IMG/VR virus record: IMGVR_UViG_3300046740_000107 | Coordinates: 1-37,915 of that record | From: a virus | Direction: 5' to 3' (one strand) | DNA: 37,915 nucleotides | Shown: positions 1-7,800 of the stretch, in pieces | Position numbering within the stretch: position 1 is the stretch's first letter | How the letters are laid out: the number at the start of each line of letters is the position of its first letter | Program-made: the position numbers and the translations under genes | The notes under the pieces: generated by a model | Databases searched by the model: none | What the model was told of the DNA's origin: nothing | The model's input: only the letters and a program-made list of their open reading frames with translations

Positions 1-363
1 ACCGCCGCCGAATTCTACGAGACCAACACGCAGGGCGGCACCGTTGAGTTTGATTTCGCGGGCGTTGACATGCGCGAGTTGTGGGCACCGCTCAAGCAGC
101 TTATGACGGACCGGCTGAACCCGCGCCAGCGAATGGTTCTGCGGCTGGTCTATGACTTGGGATTCAACATGCAAGAAATCGGCGACATGCTGGCCGTGTC
201 CCGCTCCGCCGTCCAGATGACGCACTCGTCCGCGCTGGCAATTCTCCGCCGGGAAATGGGTCCGGCCCGGACGATTCTGCATGTAGAAAGGGGCGGAAAC
301 GGGGAACTATTATCTGAGAGGGAAACACCCAGAGGATTTGAAGACGCGCTCGATTTGAAATGA
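1..363 (+). CDS. Sigma-70 region 4-like helix-turn-helix protein, 5' end outside window
   Basis: The reading frame is open from base 1, so the gene probably starts upstream; the first ATG inside the window is at 70. Counting from that Met, residues 12–63 resemble sigma-70 region 4. A helix beginning LNPRQRMVLRLVYDLG leads into a helix-turn-helix (EIGDMLAVSRSAVQMTHSSA), the module that reads the −35 element. No region 2 is visible, but it could lie outside the window. The last codons overlap the next gene by ATGA (360–363), so the two are probably translated together. Family knowledge allows a phage sigma factor or another region 4-like DNA-binding regulator. The fold is fairly clear; the exact role is inference. 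Confidence 0.7.
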   Translation, partial: TAAEFYETNTQGGTVEFDFAGVDMRELWAPLKQLMTDRLNPRQRMVLRLVYDLGFNMQEIGDMLAVSRSAVQMTHSSALAILRREMGPARTILHVERGGNGELLSERETPRGFEDALDLK

Positions 364-869
364 AGATTCTTGCACTAGACCCCGCGACTGTCACCGGCTA
401 TTGCCTTGGTGACATCGGCGAGATTCCCAAGGCCGGGGCAATCCGGCTGGCCGAGGATAAAGAAATCACGGCCTTCCGCAAGCGCCGGATGGACCGGCGG
501 CAGGACCCTCGCCCGATTCGCCTCTACAAGTTTCTCGCTGACCTTGCCTACGGGCAGTTCAAAGCGCCGGACATCATCGTCTTCGAGGATGTCCAGTTCC
601 AAAGCTACACGCAACAGTGCCAGCTTTGGTCTTCGCTCCGCGCTTCCATCTGGCTGTTCGCGCACTTCCACGGCACCAAGCACATTGACTGCCTGAACGT
701 GATGTCGTTGAAGAAGTATGCGACGGGCTACGGCGCGGCGGACAAGCCTGCGATGGCGCGGGCTCTCTACAAGAAGCATCCGCACTTCAAGACGCAGAAA
801 CTCGATGACAACGGCGTCGATGCCGCATGGCTCTGGCTATGGGCGGCAGAAACTTTCCGAAGAATGTGA
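360..869 (+). CDS. RuvC-like Holliday-junction resolvase / RNase H-fold nuclease
   Basis: At 169 aa this is close to the usual RuvC length. It begins with the strand-plus-acid signature MKILALDPATVTGY, placing the first catalytic Asp at residue 7. Further candidate acids are E76 in IIVFEDVQF and the C-terminal pair D150/D154 in LDDNGVDAAW. K129 in ADKPAMARAL sits where RuvC proteins carry conserved basic residues. Proteins of this family cut four-way DNA junctions, and in phages they resolve recombination or replication intermediates before packaging. The start ATG overlaps the stop of the sigma-like gene (ATGA). I assign family confidently but not the substrate. Confidence 0.85.
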   Translation: MKILALDPATVTGYCLGDIGEIPKAGAIRLAEDKEITAFRKRRMDRRQDPRPIRLYKFLADLAYGQFKAPDIIVFEDVQFQSYTQQCQLWSSLRASIWLFAHFHGTKHIDCLNVMSLKKYATGYGAADKPAMARALYKKHPHFKTQKLDDNGVDAAWLWLWAAETFRRM

Positions 870-879
870 CAAACCGAGG

Positions 880-900
880 CCCCGTGTGATACACTTGGGG
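880..900 (+). promoter_or_regulatory. Hairpin just upstream of the 903 gene
   Basis: CCCCGTGT pairs with ACAC, a two-base TT bulge, and GGGG around a GAT loop, giving an eight-pair stem. It fills most of the 33-base gap between the resolvase stop and the GTG at 903. It could be a weak terminator without a U-tract, an operator, or an RNA structure hiding the G-rich ribosome-binding region. The sequence shows only the inverted repeat. Confidence 0.4.
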
Positions 901-902
901 CA

Positions 903-1772
903 GTGAAAGAGACTATGGCAAAGCAACCAACGGCACAACTCATCTTCCCCAATCGGGAAGCAGTAACGACCGGCCAACTGGCCAACGCGCTGCAAGTGTG
1001 CTCGATGACTGTGACCGCGCTCATCAATCCGTGGCGCGGCTTCGTCGAGGGTGAAGACGCCCCCAAGAATCCCGAGGCCCGGATTGCGCTGGAGAACACT
1101 CTTATCAAGGCGTGCAACCGGCTGGACGAAATCCTCTCGGACGACCGCCGGTGGTCCGTTGACTATCAGATGGCGCTCGAAGACGAATTCAAAAAGTCGC
1201 ACGCGCAGAATCTCCGATATGTCGAGGCGCACGCGTCCGCCGCCGAGGAAGTTGCGTCGCCGCACTATCAACACCGGCCCAAGCTGGCCAAGAGTGCGGA
1301 CGGCAAAATGTGGGTCGCGATTCTCGGTGACGAGAGGGACCTGAACAACGCGCTGGTCGGCATAGGTCGCACCCCGGAGGAAGCACTCGCGGAGTTTGAC
1401 AAGAATTTTCAGGGCAAGGAAAACTCGCCAGAGGTAATTGCGTTCCTCAAACAACGCGCAGAACAAACTAATTATGGCAAAGACAAACAGAACATGGACG
1501 GAACAGGAGTTTGCAACGCTGACCAACCTGTTGTCGGAAAACAAATCAGTGGAGTCGATAGCGGTGACGCTCAACCGCCCCGCTCCATCCGTCCGGGGAC
1601 AGATGCAGCGTTTGGGCCTGCCCGCCCCCAATACGAAGGCCGTCAAGCCGGACGCGTTGGACTCACTCGCGCATCCCGAGAAGGCCAAGTCCCTCGAAAA
1701 GCCGGACTTCGGGCGATTGCCGCTCGCCTGTCTCGATTCTTCCGACTGGGTCAGAATCGGTCTGGTCGCTGA
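903..1772 (+). CDS. Unknown early-region protein with overlapping C-terminus
   Basis: I do not recognise the family. The frame opens with GTG at 903; an ATG at 915 (MAKQPTAQ) preceded by AAAGAG is an alternative start. Residues 1–185 look like ordinary protein: an N-terminal segment TTGQLANALQVCSMTVTALI that could be a small helix-turn-helix, an acidic helical middle, and a motif VGIGRTPEEALAEFDKNF typical of a domain end. From about residue 200 the composition turns Arg/Gly/Pro-rich, and this part lies entirely over the start of the phosphoesterase gene in another frame. The genuine protein may therefore be shorter. A +1 shift before 1435 would end it at the TAA at 1435–1437, just before the next gene. 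Confidence 0.55.
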   Translation: MKETMAKQPTAQLIFPNREAVTTGQLANALQVCSMTVTALINPWRGFVEGEDAPKNPEARIALENTLIKACNRLDEILSDDRRWSVDYQMALEDEFKKSHAQNLRYVEAHASAAEEVASPHYQHRPKLAKSADGKMWVAILGDERDLNNALVGIGRTPEEALAEFDKNFQGKENSPEVIAFLKQRAEQTNYGKDKQNMDGTGVCNADQPVVGKQISGVDSGDAQPPRSIRPGTDAAFGPARPQYEGRQAGRVGLTRASREGQVPRKAGLRAIAARLSRFFRLGQNRSGR

Positions 1773-2523
1773 CACTCACCTGTGTTGCAAAGAGGAACGG
1801 CTGGAAGCACTCCACCAACAGTATGATTTATTCAAGGCCGAGGGCATCAATCGTGTTCTGCACGCTGGCAATCCCATTGACGGCTACGTCGCCCGTATCA
1901 ACGGCGAGTCTGTCTTCGCGTCCACCATTGACGGCCAAGCAAAGTATTTCGCCGACAACTATCCCAACCGCAAAGGCATCAACACCTATTTCATCACCGG
2001 CGACGACCACGAATCGTGGTTCGCTCCGGGGTTCAACATCGGCGCATACCTCCAGCACGTCGCCGAGGAACTTGGCCGGGAAGACCTGCACTACATCGGG
2101 CACGTCGAGTCGGACATCGAATTCAAAATCGGCAAGTCTCCGACGATGCTCAAGTTGATGCACCCCGGCGGCGGCTCTGCGTATTCGCGCAGTTACATCC
2201 CGCAAAAGATTGTCGAGTCGTTGGAAGGCGGCGAGAAGCCTGCCATTCTGGTCTTGGGCCATTACCACGTTCACAACTACTGCGTTGAACGAAACATCCA
2301 CGTCATTTCGATGCCGGGATTCCAAGACCAGACCATTTTCGCCCGGAAGAAACGCCTGCGGATGGAAGTCGGCGGCGCAATCCTCGAATTCAAAGTGAAC
2401 CCGGACGACGGGACCGTCACGCGCTGCAAGGTTGAATTCAACCTGCGCTTCAACCGGGGCTATTACAAGCGATACATTCGCTCTGACGCCTACTTGAACA
2501 AGGGGCACTTGGTCTTGAAGTAA
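1474..2523 (+). CDS. Calcineurin-like metallophosphoesterase with N-terminal Myb/SANT-like domain
   Basis: Taken from ATG 1474 (MAKTNRTW) the protein is 349 aa; an upstream TTG at 1438 is possible but adds only low-complexity residues. Residues 5–50 (TWTEQEFATLTNLLSENKSV, then SVRGQMQRLGL) look like a Myb/SANT-type DNA-binding helical unit. Residues 94–300 carry metallophosphoesterase motifs: VADTHL (D100, H102), GNPIDG (N133, D136), ITGDDHE (D178–H179), H230 in LMHPGGG, and GHYHVH (H263, H265). The usual GDxxD and GNHE motifs are altered to GNxxD and GDDHE. Such proteins act as nucleases or phosphodiesterases, as in SbcD/Mre11. A DNA-targeted role in replication or repair is inferred from the domain pairing and the neighbouring resolvase. 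Confidence 0.8.
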   Translation: MAKTNRTWTEQEFATLTNLLSENKSVESIAVTLNRPAPSVRGQMQRLGLPAPNTKAVKPDALDSLAHPEKAKSLEKPDFGRLPLACLDSSDWVRIGLVADTHLCCKEERLEALHQQYDLFKAEGINRVLHAGNPIDGYVARINGESVFASTIDGQAKYFADNYPNRKGINTYFITGDDHESWFAPGFNIGAYLQHVAEELGREDLHYIGHVESDIEFKIGKSPTMLKLMHPGGGSAYSRSYIPQKIVESLEGGEKPAILVLGHYHVHNYCVERNIHVISMPGFQDQTIFARKKRLRMEVGGAILEFKVNPDDGTVTRCKVEFNLRFNRGYYKRYIRSDAYLNKGHLVLK

Positions 2524-2622
2524 CCGTATAGGCTGTGGCTCACACCCGCACGCAGAGTGCAAGAAGTTGGGCCAGTAACATGACACAGATAAGACGTGGT
2601 CTTTTCCAGCCTTCCAACTTTA

Positions 2623-2754
2623 ATGAAAGCACAGACACACACGACAATCGATGTCGGCCCTCAAGCCTCAAGCAAGAAGGTCCGAATAAGCCGGAAGCAG
2701 GGCAAGTGCTCTGCTGCTTGGCAAACCGTAAACGCAGCATACAAAAAACCATGA
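2623..2754 (+). CDS. Small basic 43-aa protein
   Basis: ATG at 2623 opens a 43-residue frame ending in TGA at 2752–2754. That stop overlaps the ATG of the next gene as ATGA, the arrangement used throughout this genome. The product is Lys/Arg-rich (SSKKVRISRKQGKCSAAW, ending VNAAYKKP) with one Cys and no membrane segment. No clear Shine–Dalgarno sequence precedes it. Function unknown. The coupling to the next start is the main support; the 99 bases between 2524 and 2622 show nothing I can assign. Confidence 0.5.
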   Translation: MKAQTHTTIDVGPQASSKKVRISRKQGKCSAAWQTVNAAYKKP

Positions 2755-3110
2755 GTGACAAAAGCGCACAGGAAATTCAGGACGAGATAAAGGCGCTCGA
2801 AGCTTGCAAAGCCTACGCGCCGCACTTCTCAATGTTCGGGGACGACAATCACCGGAACATCGACCTTGAAATCGAGGCCCTCAAAGGTGAGATTGACACG
2901 ACCACGGACGAGTTTTTAGAGGATTACACGGACGACCAACGCTCGTCGATTGAAAATGCAATCGAGTGGCTGGAAGGCCGGGAAGACGAAGCGCCGTCGA
3001 GTGGATGGGACTCCTTCAAACCGAAAGCGGAGAAGTTGCCGCTTAAACACCAAGGTTGCGCCTGTCGGCGTCAACCATCTGGCGGACCAAATCCGGGAAA
3101 GAAGTGCTAG
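2751..3110 (+). CDS. Small acidic helical protein, unknown function
   Basis: The 119-aa protein is taken from ATG 2751 ([10 protein letters not shown]); the frame stays open further upstream but that part lacks protein-like character and holds the 43-aa gene in another frame. Residues 1–90 are acidic and helical ([41 protein letters not shown]), resembling small phage proteins of unknown function. The last roughly 22 residues (Cys, Lys and Pro-rich) are encoded on DNA that also encodes the C-terminus of gmd on the other strand, a tail-to-tail overlap of 68 bases. It is the last rightward gene before transcription converges. Confidence 0.6.
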   Translation: MSDKSAQEIQDEIKALEACKAYAPHFSMFGDDNHRNIDLEIEALKGEIDTTTDEFLEDYTDDQRSSIENAIEWLEGREDEAPSSGWDSFKPKAEKLPLKHQGCACRRQPSGGPNPGKKC

Positions 3111-3999
3111 GCGTCCAGCCAAGCTTCGCTTTCGCCTTACTGGGGTCCCCAAGCAGCAAGTCAACCTCAGTGGGGCGAAAGTATTTCTGGTCAATGCGAA
3201 CATACTTCCGCCAGCTTAGACCCACATGACCGAAAGCCAATTCGAGAAATTCCCTAACCGAGTGAGTCTCTCCGGTTGCTATCACGTAATCGTCCGGCTG
3301 GTCGGCTTGAAGCATCAACCACATGGCTTCTACGTAATCTTTGGCGTGTCCCCAATCGCGCTTGGCGTCGATGTTCCCCAAAACCAACTCGTTCTGCTGG
3401 CCGGAAAGTATCCGGGCAATTCCGCGAGTAATTTTACGAGTGACAAACGTCTCCCCTCGCCGGGGACTCTCGTGATTGAACAGGATTCCGTTACAGGCAA
3501 ATATCGAGTAAGCCTCACGATAATTTACGGTAGCCCAGTAGGAAAAAACTTTCCCGCAACCGTAGGGACTTCGTGGGTAGAATGGGGTGGTCTCTTTCTG
3601 CGGAGTCTCAAGAACTTTTCCAAACATTTCGGAGGAACTGGCTTGGTAAAATTTAGCGGGCACTGAGGATTCTCGAAGTGCTTCCAAGATAGTCAAGGTT
3701 CCCATCGCCCCCGATTGAACAGAATACACCGGCATGTCAAAGCTAACCCTCACATGAGATTGCGCCGCGAGATTGTATATTTCATCGGGCTGGATTTTGG
3801 CGATGAGATTGGTGACGCGACTTCCGTCCAGCAAATCGCCGTGGTGAATGTGAAGCCGGTCGAAAATGTGGTCGATGCGTCCGGTGTTGATGGTGCTGGA
3901 CCGGCGAATCATCCCGTGAACTTCGTAGCCCTTTTCGAGAAGCAGTTCCGCGAGGTATGAGCCGTCCTGTCCCGTGATTCCCGTGATGAAAGCTTTCAA
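3043..3999 (-). CDS. gmd: GDP-mannose 4,6-dehydratase
   Basis: Converts GDP-mannose to GDP-4-keto-6-deoxymannose, the first step to GDP-L-fucose, using bound NADP(H). The 318-aa protein has the short-chain dehydrogenase fingerprint [13 protein letters not shown] (G7, G10, G13), the family motif GMIRRSS, the catalytic group S122/E124 in ASSSEMFG, and Y146/K150 in SPYGCGK. These lie about ten residues before their E. coli counterparts. [16 protein letters not shown] is another family hallmark. Length is slightly below bacterial Gmd (about 345–375). The start is TTG at 3999, because the Rossmann loop begins at residue 5 and no ATG fits. It is the last gene of the leftward block. Its partner enzyme lies about 25 kb away at 29345–30277, so the pathway is complete but split. 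Confidence 0.95.
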   Translation of the reverse strand: MKAFITGITGQDGSYLAELLLEKGYEVHGMIRRSSTINTGRIDHIFDRLHIHHGDLLDGSRVTNLIAKIQPDEIYNLAAQSHVRVSFDMPVYSVQSGAMGTLTILEALRESSVPAKFYQASSSEMFGKVLETPQKETTPFYPRSPYGCGKVFSYWATVNYREAYSIFACNGILFNHESPRRGETFVTRKITRGIARILSGQQNELVLGNIDAKRDWGHAKDYVEAMWLMLQADQPDDYVIATGETHSVREFLELAFGHVGLSWRKYVRIDQKYFRPTEVDLLLGDPSKAKAKLGWTPSTSFPDLVRQMVDADRRNLGV

Positions 4000-4021
4000 A
4001 GGGTGAAGGAGGGGGAGGGGT

Positions 4022-4708
4022 TTAGACTACCGGCTTCAAGATGTTGTTCAGGAGCCGTCCAGCGCCCGGAGAGGGGCCGGTGAGAGGTCCGCCGGACTTG
4101 AGGGAGGTCAATCGGGCCTGCTGGCCCTTGTCCTGCACCCCGGCAGTCGGTCCCGGCGTCGCCTGCTGCGAGGGCACGGGTAAGAGCCCAGAGGCCGTCT
4201 GGGGCGGGGCAAGCGACTTCTGCTGTGCTGGACCGCCCGGAGGATTCTGGACCCGCAAAATGGGGTTTGCGAGGCCGGACTTGCCGATTGCGTGGCGGAT
4301 GGCGTCCGCCGGGGGTGCAATGTGCTGGAGTTGACCGGCCTTATCTGCCGCTAGTATGTCTTCGGGATGGACATACAAGCTGTTGTATATCACCCCGAAA
4401 TGGCCCGATAGGGACTTGTAGAAGCCAAAACCGGCCTGCTGGAGCAAATCCTTGTGCTTCTTGATGACTTCAAACGCCGGATTGTCGTCGTGCCCCTTGC
4501 CGATACGCGCCGAGACCGCCGGGGGTGCCCCGGAGAGCATCGCCATGAAGGTCGGCATCTTCAAAATCTCGTGCGGCAGCGCCGCCGCCTGTTCCTCTGG
4601 CTGGTCAACCGCGCCGTCCTGCGGGGCAGGGGCGGATTCTGCGGCCATGTCTGGGGCCGGATGCTGCGGCGTCATCGAGGGGCTTAAATCGTCTGCTGTG
4701 AGTGGCAT
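4022..4708 (-). CDS. Conserved phage protein next to the polyvalent gene, unknown function
   Basis: From ATG 4708 ([10 protein letters not shown]) the protein is 228 aa. Residues 1–45 are Ala/Pro/Glu-rich and probably unstructured. Residues 46–133 form the conserved-looking core ([56 protein letters not shown]). Residues 150–228 are Pro/Gly/Gln-rich. No enzyme motif or membrane segment is evident. Its place at the end of the virion-protein block suggests a virion or internal protein. The start is supported by the 19-base leader shared exactly with the gene at 20822–21166. Confidence 0.6.
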   Translation of the reverse strand: MPLTADDLSPSMTPQHPAPDMAAESAPAPQDGAVDQPEEQAAALPHEILKMPTFMAMLSGAPPAVSARIGKGHDDNPAFEVIKKHKDLLQQAGFGFYKSLSGHFGVIYNSLYVHPEDILAADKAGQLQHIAPPADAIRHAIGKSGLANPILRVQNPPGGPAQQKSLAPPQTASGLLPVPSQQATPGPTAGVQDKGQQARLTSLKSGGPLTGPSPGAGRLLNNILKPVV

Positions 4709-4724
4709 ACAAGTAATAGTTACC
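4706..4724 (-). promoter_or_regulatory. Shared 19-nt leader ending at a start codon (copy 1)
   Basis: Reads GGTAACTATTACTTGTATG on the − strand, ending in the ATG of the 228-aa gene. It is identical to 21164–21182. The first bases also carry the TAA stop of the 53-aa gene. No Shine–Dalgarno sequence is present, so this may be an SD-independent initiation element or a phage promoter. Confidence 0.5.
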
Positions 4725-4881
4725 GTTCCCGGCGCGGAGTGACACGGTCCACCTTCGCGGCCTGCAACTCCAGCCATTCCTTCTGGACTTCGTCCAAGAA
4801 TTTATTGCTGGCGACGGTCTCGCTGGTCGCGAACTTCGCGCCGTGCAACAGGTCTTGTTCCTTCTTTTCTTTAGCGTTCAT
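4720..4881 (-). CDS. Small 53-aa charged helical protein
   Basis: ATG at 4879–4881 overlaps the last 11 bases of the polyvalent gene in another frame; TAA is at 4720–4722. The product begins MNAKEKKEQDLLHGAKFA and contains a strongly helical stretch KFLDEVQKEWLELQAAKV, ending in RRER. It fills almost exactly the gap between the polyvalent gene and the 228-aa gene. There is no membrane segment or recognised family. Tight spacing and protein-like composition support it as real; function unknown. Confidence 0.65.
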   Translation of the reverse strand: MNAKEKKEQDLLHGAKFATSETVASNKFLDEVQKEWLELQAAKVDRVTPRRER

Positions 4882-7800
4882 TTCGGGGGGATACTAGGTC
4901 GAGCAGCGACGTTTGTGCCGCCGCCTTCGTTGGTTTACTGGACTCAGCGAGACGGGTCTGAATCCCTTGGTTGAGCATTTCACGCTTCGCAATTTCTTTG
5001 CGAAAGTCTCCGAAGTCGAGCCGTCCCCAACCGCGTTCTGCCCAAAGTTTTTTCTCCGCGAACCAGAGAGCGCCTTGCAGTGCGTCCGGCTTCACGCCGA
5101 GACGACGACCCGCCTTCTCGAAAGCTTCCTGAGAAAACTGGAAGTCGGTATCGCTGACTCCGGTCTCGTTGCCGGGAGTGATGCGCCACTGCTTGGAAAT
5201 TCCTTCGTGGCCTAGCCGCCGCATGGTCCGCGCCGCCCATACGTCGATGGTCGCGCCGTGATGAACACCCAAGAGGTTCTTGACGAATTGGAGAGTCTTG
5301 GGTCCGGTGTTCTCGGTGAGCCACTTTCCAGCCATGACTTGTAGAACTGGGACTGAGTGCATCCCGTAAAGTTTTCCGTTCGACTGCCGGGGTTCGAGGG
5401 CGTGTGCGTCAATCCACTCTGCCATGAAAGCGGCGTCCGAGGGGTTATCCCGAGGCTTGACGAGTTTACCGGCCTTGCGCTGTTTTTCATACCAAGACTT
5501 CCACGTCCCGGCCTCCAGCATCTTCGCACCGTCCAGATACTTCTTGATTTGCTTGTCGAAGCGTCCGGCTTTGTAGCCTTCGATTGCATCGTTGGCCAGC
5601 GCGAAATTCGGTGTAGGAGAATTCCGAGGCGACGTTGCGGCGAGAAGCTGTGCCATCATTTCGGCGGACTTGCCGTAGGCGCGTTTGAGCAACGGAACGA
5701 ATTCCGAATACCACTTCAAGCCGTCCTGAAATTCCTGAGTGTGGAGCCGCGTGCGGGCGAACTTCTCCAGTTCATCGGCGGCGACGTTGGTCGCGTCTTC
5801 CCGTTCCTTGCCCTTCCAGCGCGGCGCGTTCTCGATGTCGTAGTTGATGAGGTCTTTCCGGCGCTTGGGCAATAGAGCCTCCGGGAAGTGCCGTTGCAGT
5901 TCGGCCTTCGTCATCGAGCCGATGTCTTTCGAGGAAAGCGGAGCGCGGGTCCCGATTCCGGGCATCAACTCCTGCTGCGGGCGTTCGCCGAAAAGGTCCG
6001 GCTGTTCCCAGTCGAAATCCTTGAGCAGTTCTTCAACGCGCTGGTGCGCGGGGTGCATGTCTTCAATCGGTTCGCCGGTCCCGCCGGTCGGGATGCTGCC
6101 GTTCTCCGCGTCACCGGCGGCATACCGAGATAAGTCACCAATCGAAATCTGGTTGTATTCACGGCCAGCGAATTCGGCGAGCGGACGTGAGGGCGTGGTG
6201 AAAGAAACGTCGAGATACAGCTTGCCGTTTTCGGGATTGAGCCAGCCGCCGACAGAATTCTCTGCGCGGGTCAACAGATGCTTCCTGTCTTCGATGAACT
6301 TCTCCAGCGTCGCCTGAGTCAAATCCTTCGGGTCGATAATGAGCGAGTGGTCGGGATAGATTGAGGCCGAGTAGCCGGTCGTAACAAACTGGCGCGTGTA
6401 GGGGTTGTAAGTGAAGCCGCCGCCCGCCTTCGCCTTCTCCCAAATGTCGCTGGCAATTTCTTTCGTCTTGAGAGACTTGGCCGGTTCAAAGTTGTAGCGC
6501 GGGTCAGTCTTGGAAAAGGTCCCGCGATTCTTCGCGGCCTTCACCTGCGTTGGGTCGAACGCAATGTAGTGCGTGGTCTCGGTGCCCAAGTGCATCCCCG
6601 GATATTCTTCTTCGGCATTGTGGAGGATGATGCCGTCGTGACCCATGTGACGATAAATCTCCTTTTCCATTTCTCCATTTGCCGAGTCGCCGGAATCGGG
6701 GTCATCCGCGTAGAATTCCCCTTTGCGAATCGTGTTGTGAACGTCGTAGGCCGTAGCCTCACCGTTCTTGAAAACCTCGCCCCACAGTTTTTGGCCATCG
6801 ACTCCAAACTTCGGAGCCACTTCCATTATCGCGGCGTGCAAGTCCATCGCGGTGCCGGACTCAGTGGCCGTGTCTTCGTCGAAGTGATACTCGAATTGCG
6901 TGCCGCCGTTCTCCTTGATGACGGCGGGGTTCTCCATCTTGAGATATGCCTCGATGGTCCGGTCAGCGTTTCCTGCCAGTTCTTCCGTCGCCTGACGCGT
7001 GGCGCGTTCTTCGGATTCTTCTCCAAGACCCCCGTCGAGAATTTCTTCTGCACGCTTCTCGATTCGGTTCTTCAAATCAGGACCTACGCCCGCGTAGTTG
7101 TCCGAGGCGTCGTAGGCTTCATCGGTGAAATAGAATCCTTTGCCGAAAGCGTTCTCCACGTTCGCACGGTCCATCGTGAACTGGTCAAACTCGTGGGTGG
7201 TCCCGTGATAGACAATCTTCGGTTCTCCCTCAGAATCCACCACCTTGCTTTTGCCAAACCATTTCTTGAAATAGGGCGACTTGAAACCTTTTTCCTGCCA
7301 AGCCTTCTCCGCTTTCGCGGCGTCTTTGCCTTCCGCGCCAGCCGCCGAAGCCGGTTCAAACTGCGGCTTGGCACCGGCTATCTGCGTTCCATCGGCGTCG
7401 AGCAGTGAGTCCACATGGCCGGATTTCAGCATGTGGTCCCAGAACGACCGAGAGGGTGTCCCCGGCTGGCCGGGGTCTATTACGTTGATTTTCCCAAACT
7501 GTTTCTTTAGGCTGGTGAGAGCCTGTTTGCCGTTGCCTTGTCCTGCTGCGTGAGACGAAAACTCGTAGATAGTGAACCCCGGCTTCCTGCCAGTCCCCTC
7601 TACCTGCCCGTTCACACCGACGTTGTGGAGTTGAAGTGATTGCCAAGGTCCTGCTTCCTCCCGTTTGCTAGGTTCAAACTGCGTCTCAGGCCGCACGGCG
7701 CTGTAGGTCCGGCGAGCGTCCATCCCCGGCGAGTTGAGCCGCGTGTCCCGAATCGGAGGTCCGAAGACCCGTTCCCGGATGTTGCGCGGCGCGTCGCCGA

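Noticed and set aside
837-1775. 312-codon − strand frame opposite early genes
   Set aside because: The + strand frames carry resolvase and phosphoesterase motifs and fit the overlap pattern; the antisense product has no protein-like pattern.
2535-2750. N-terminal extension of the 119-aa protein back to 2535
   Set aside because: The upstream residues are low-complexity, while another frame holds the 43-aa gene that couples to ATG 2751.
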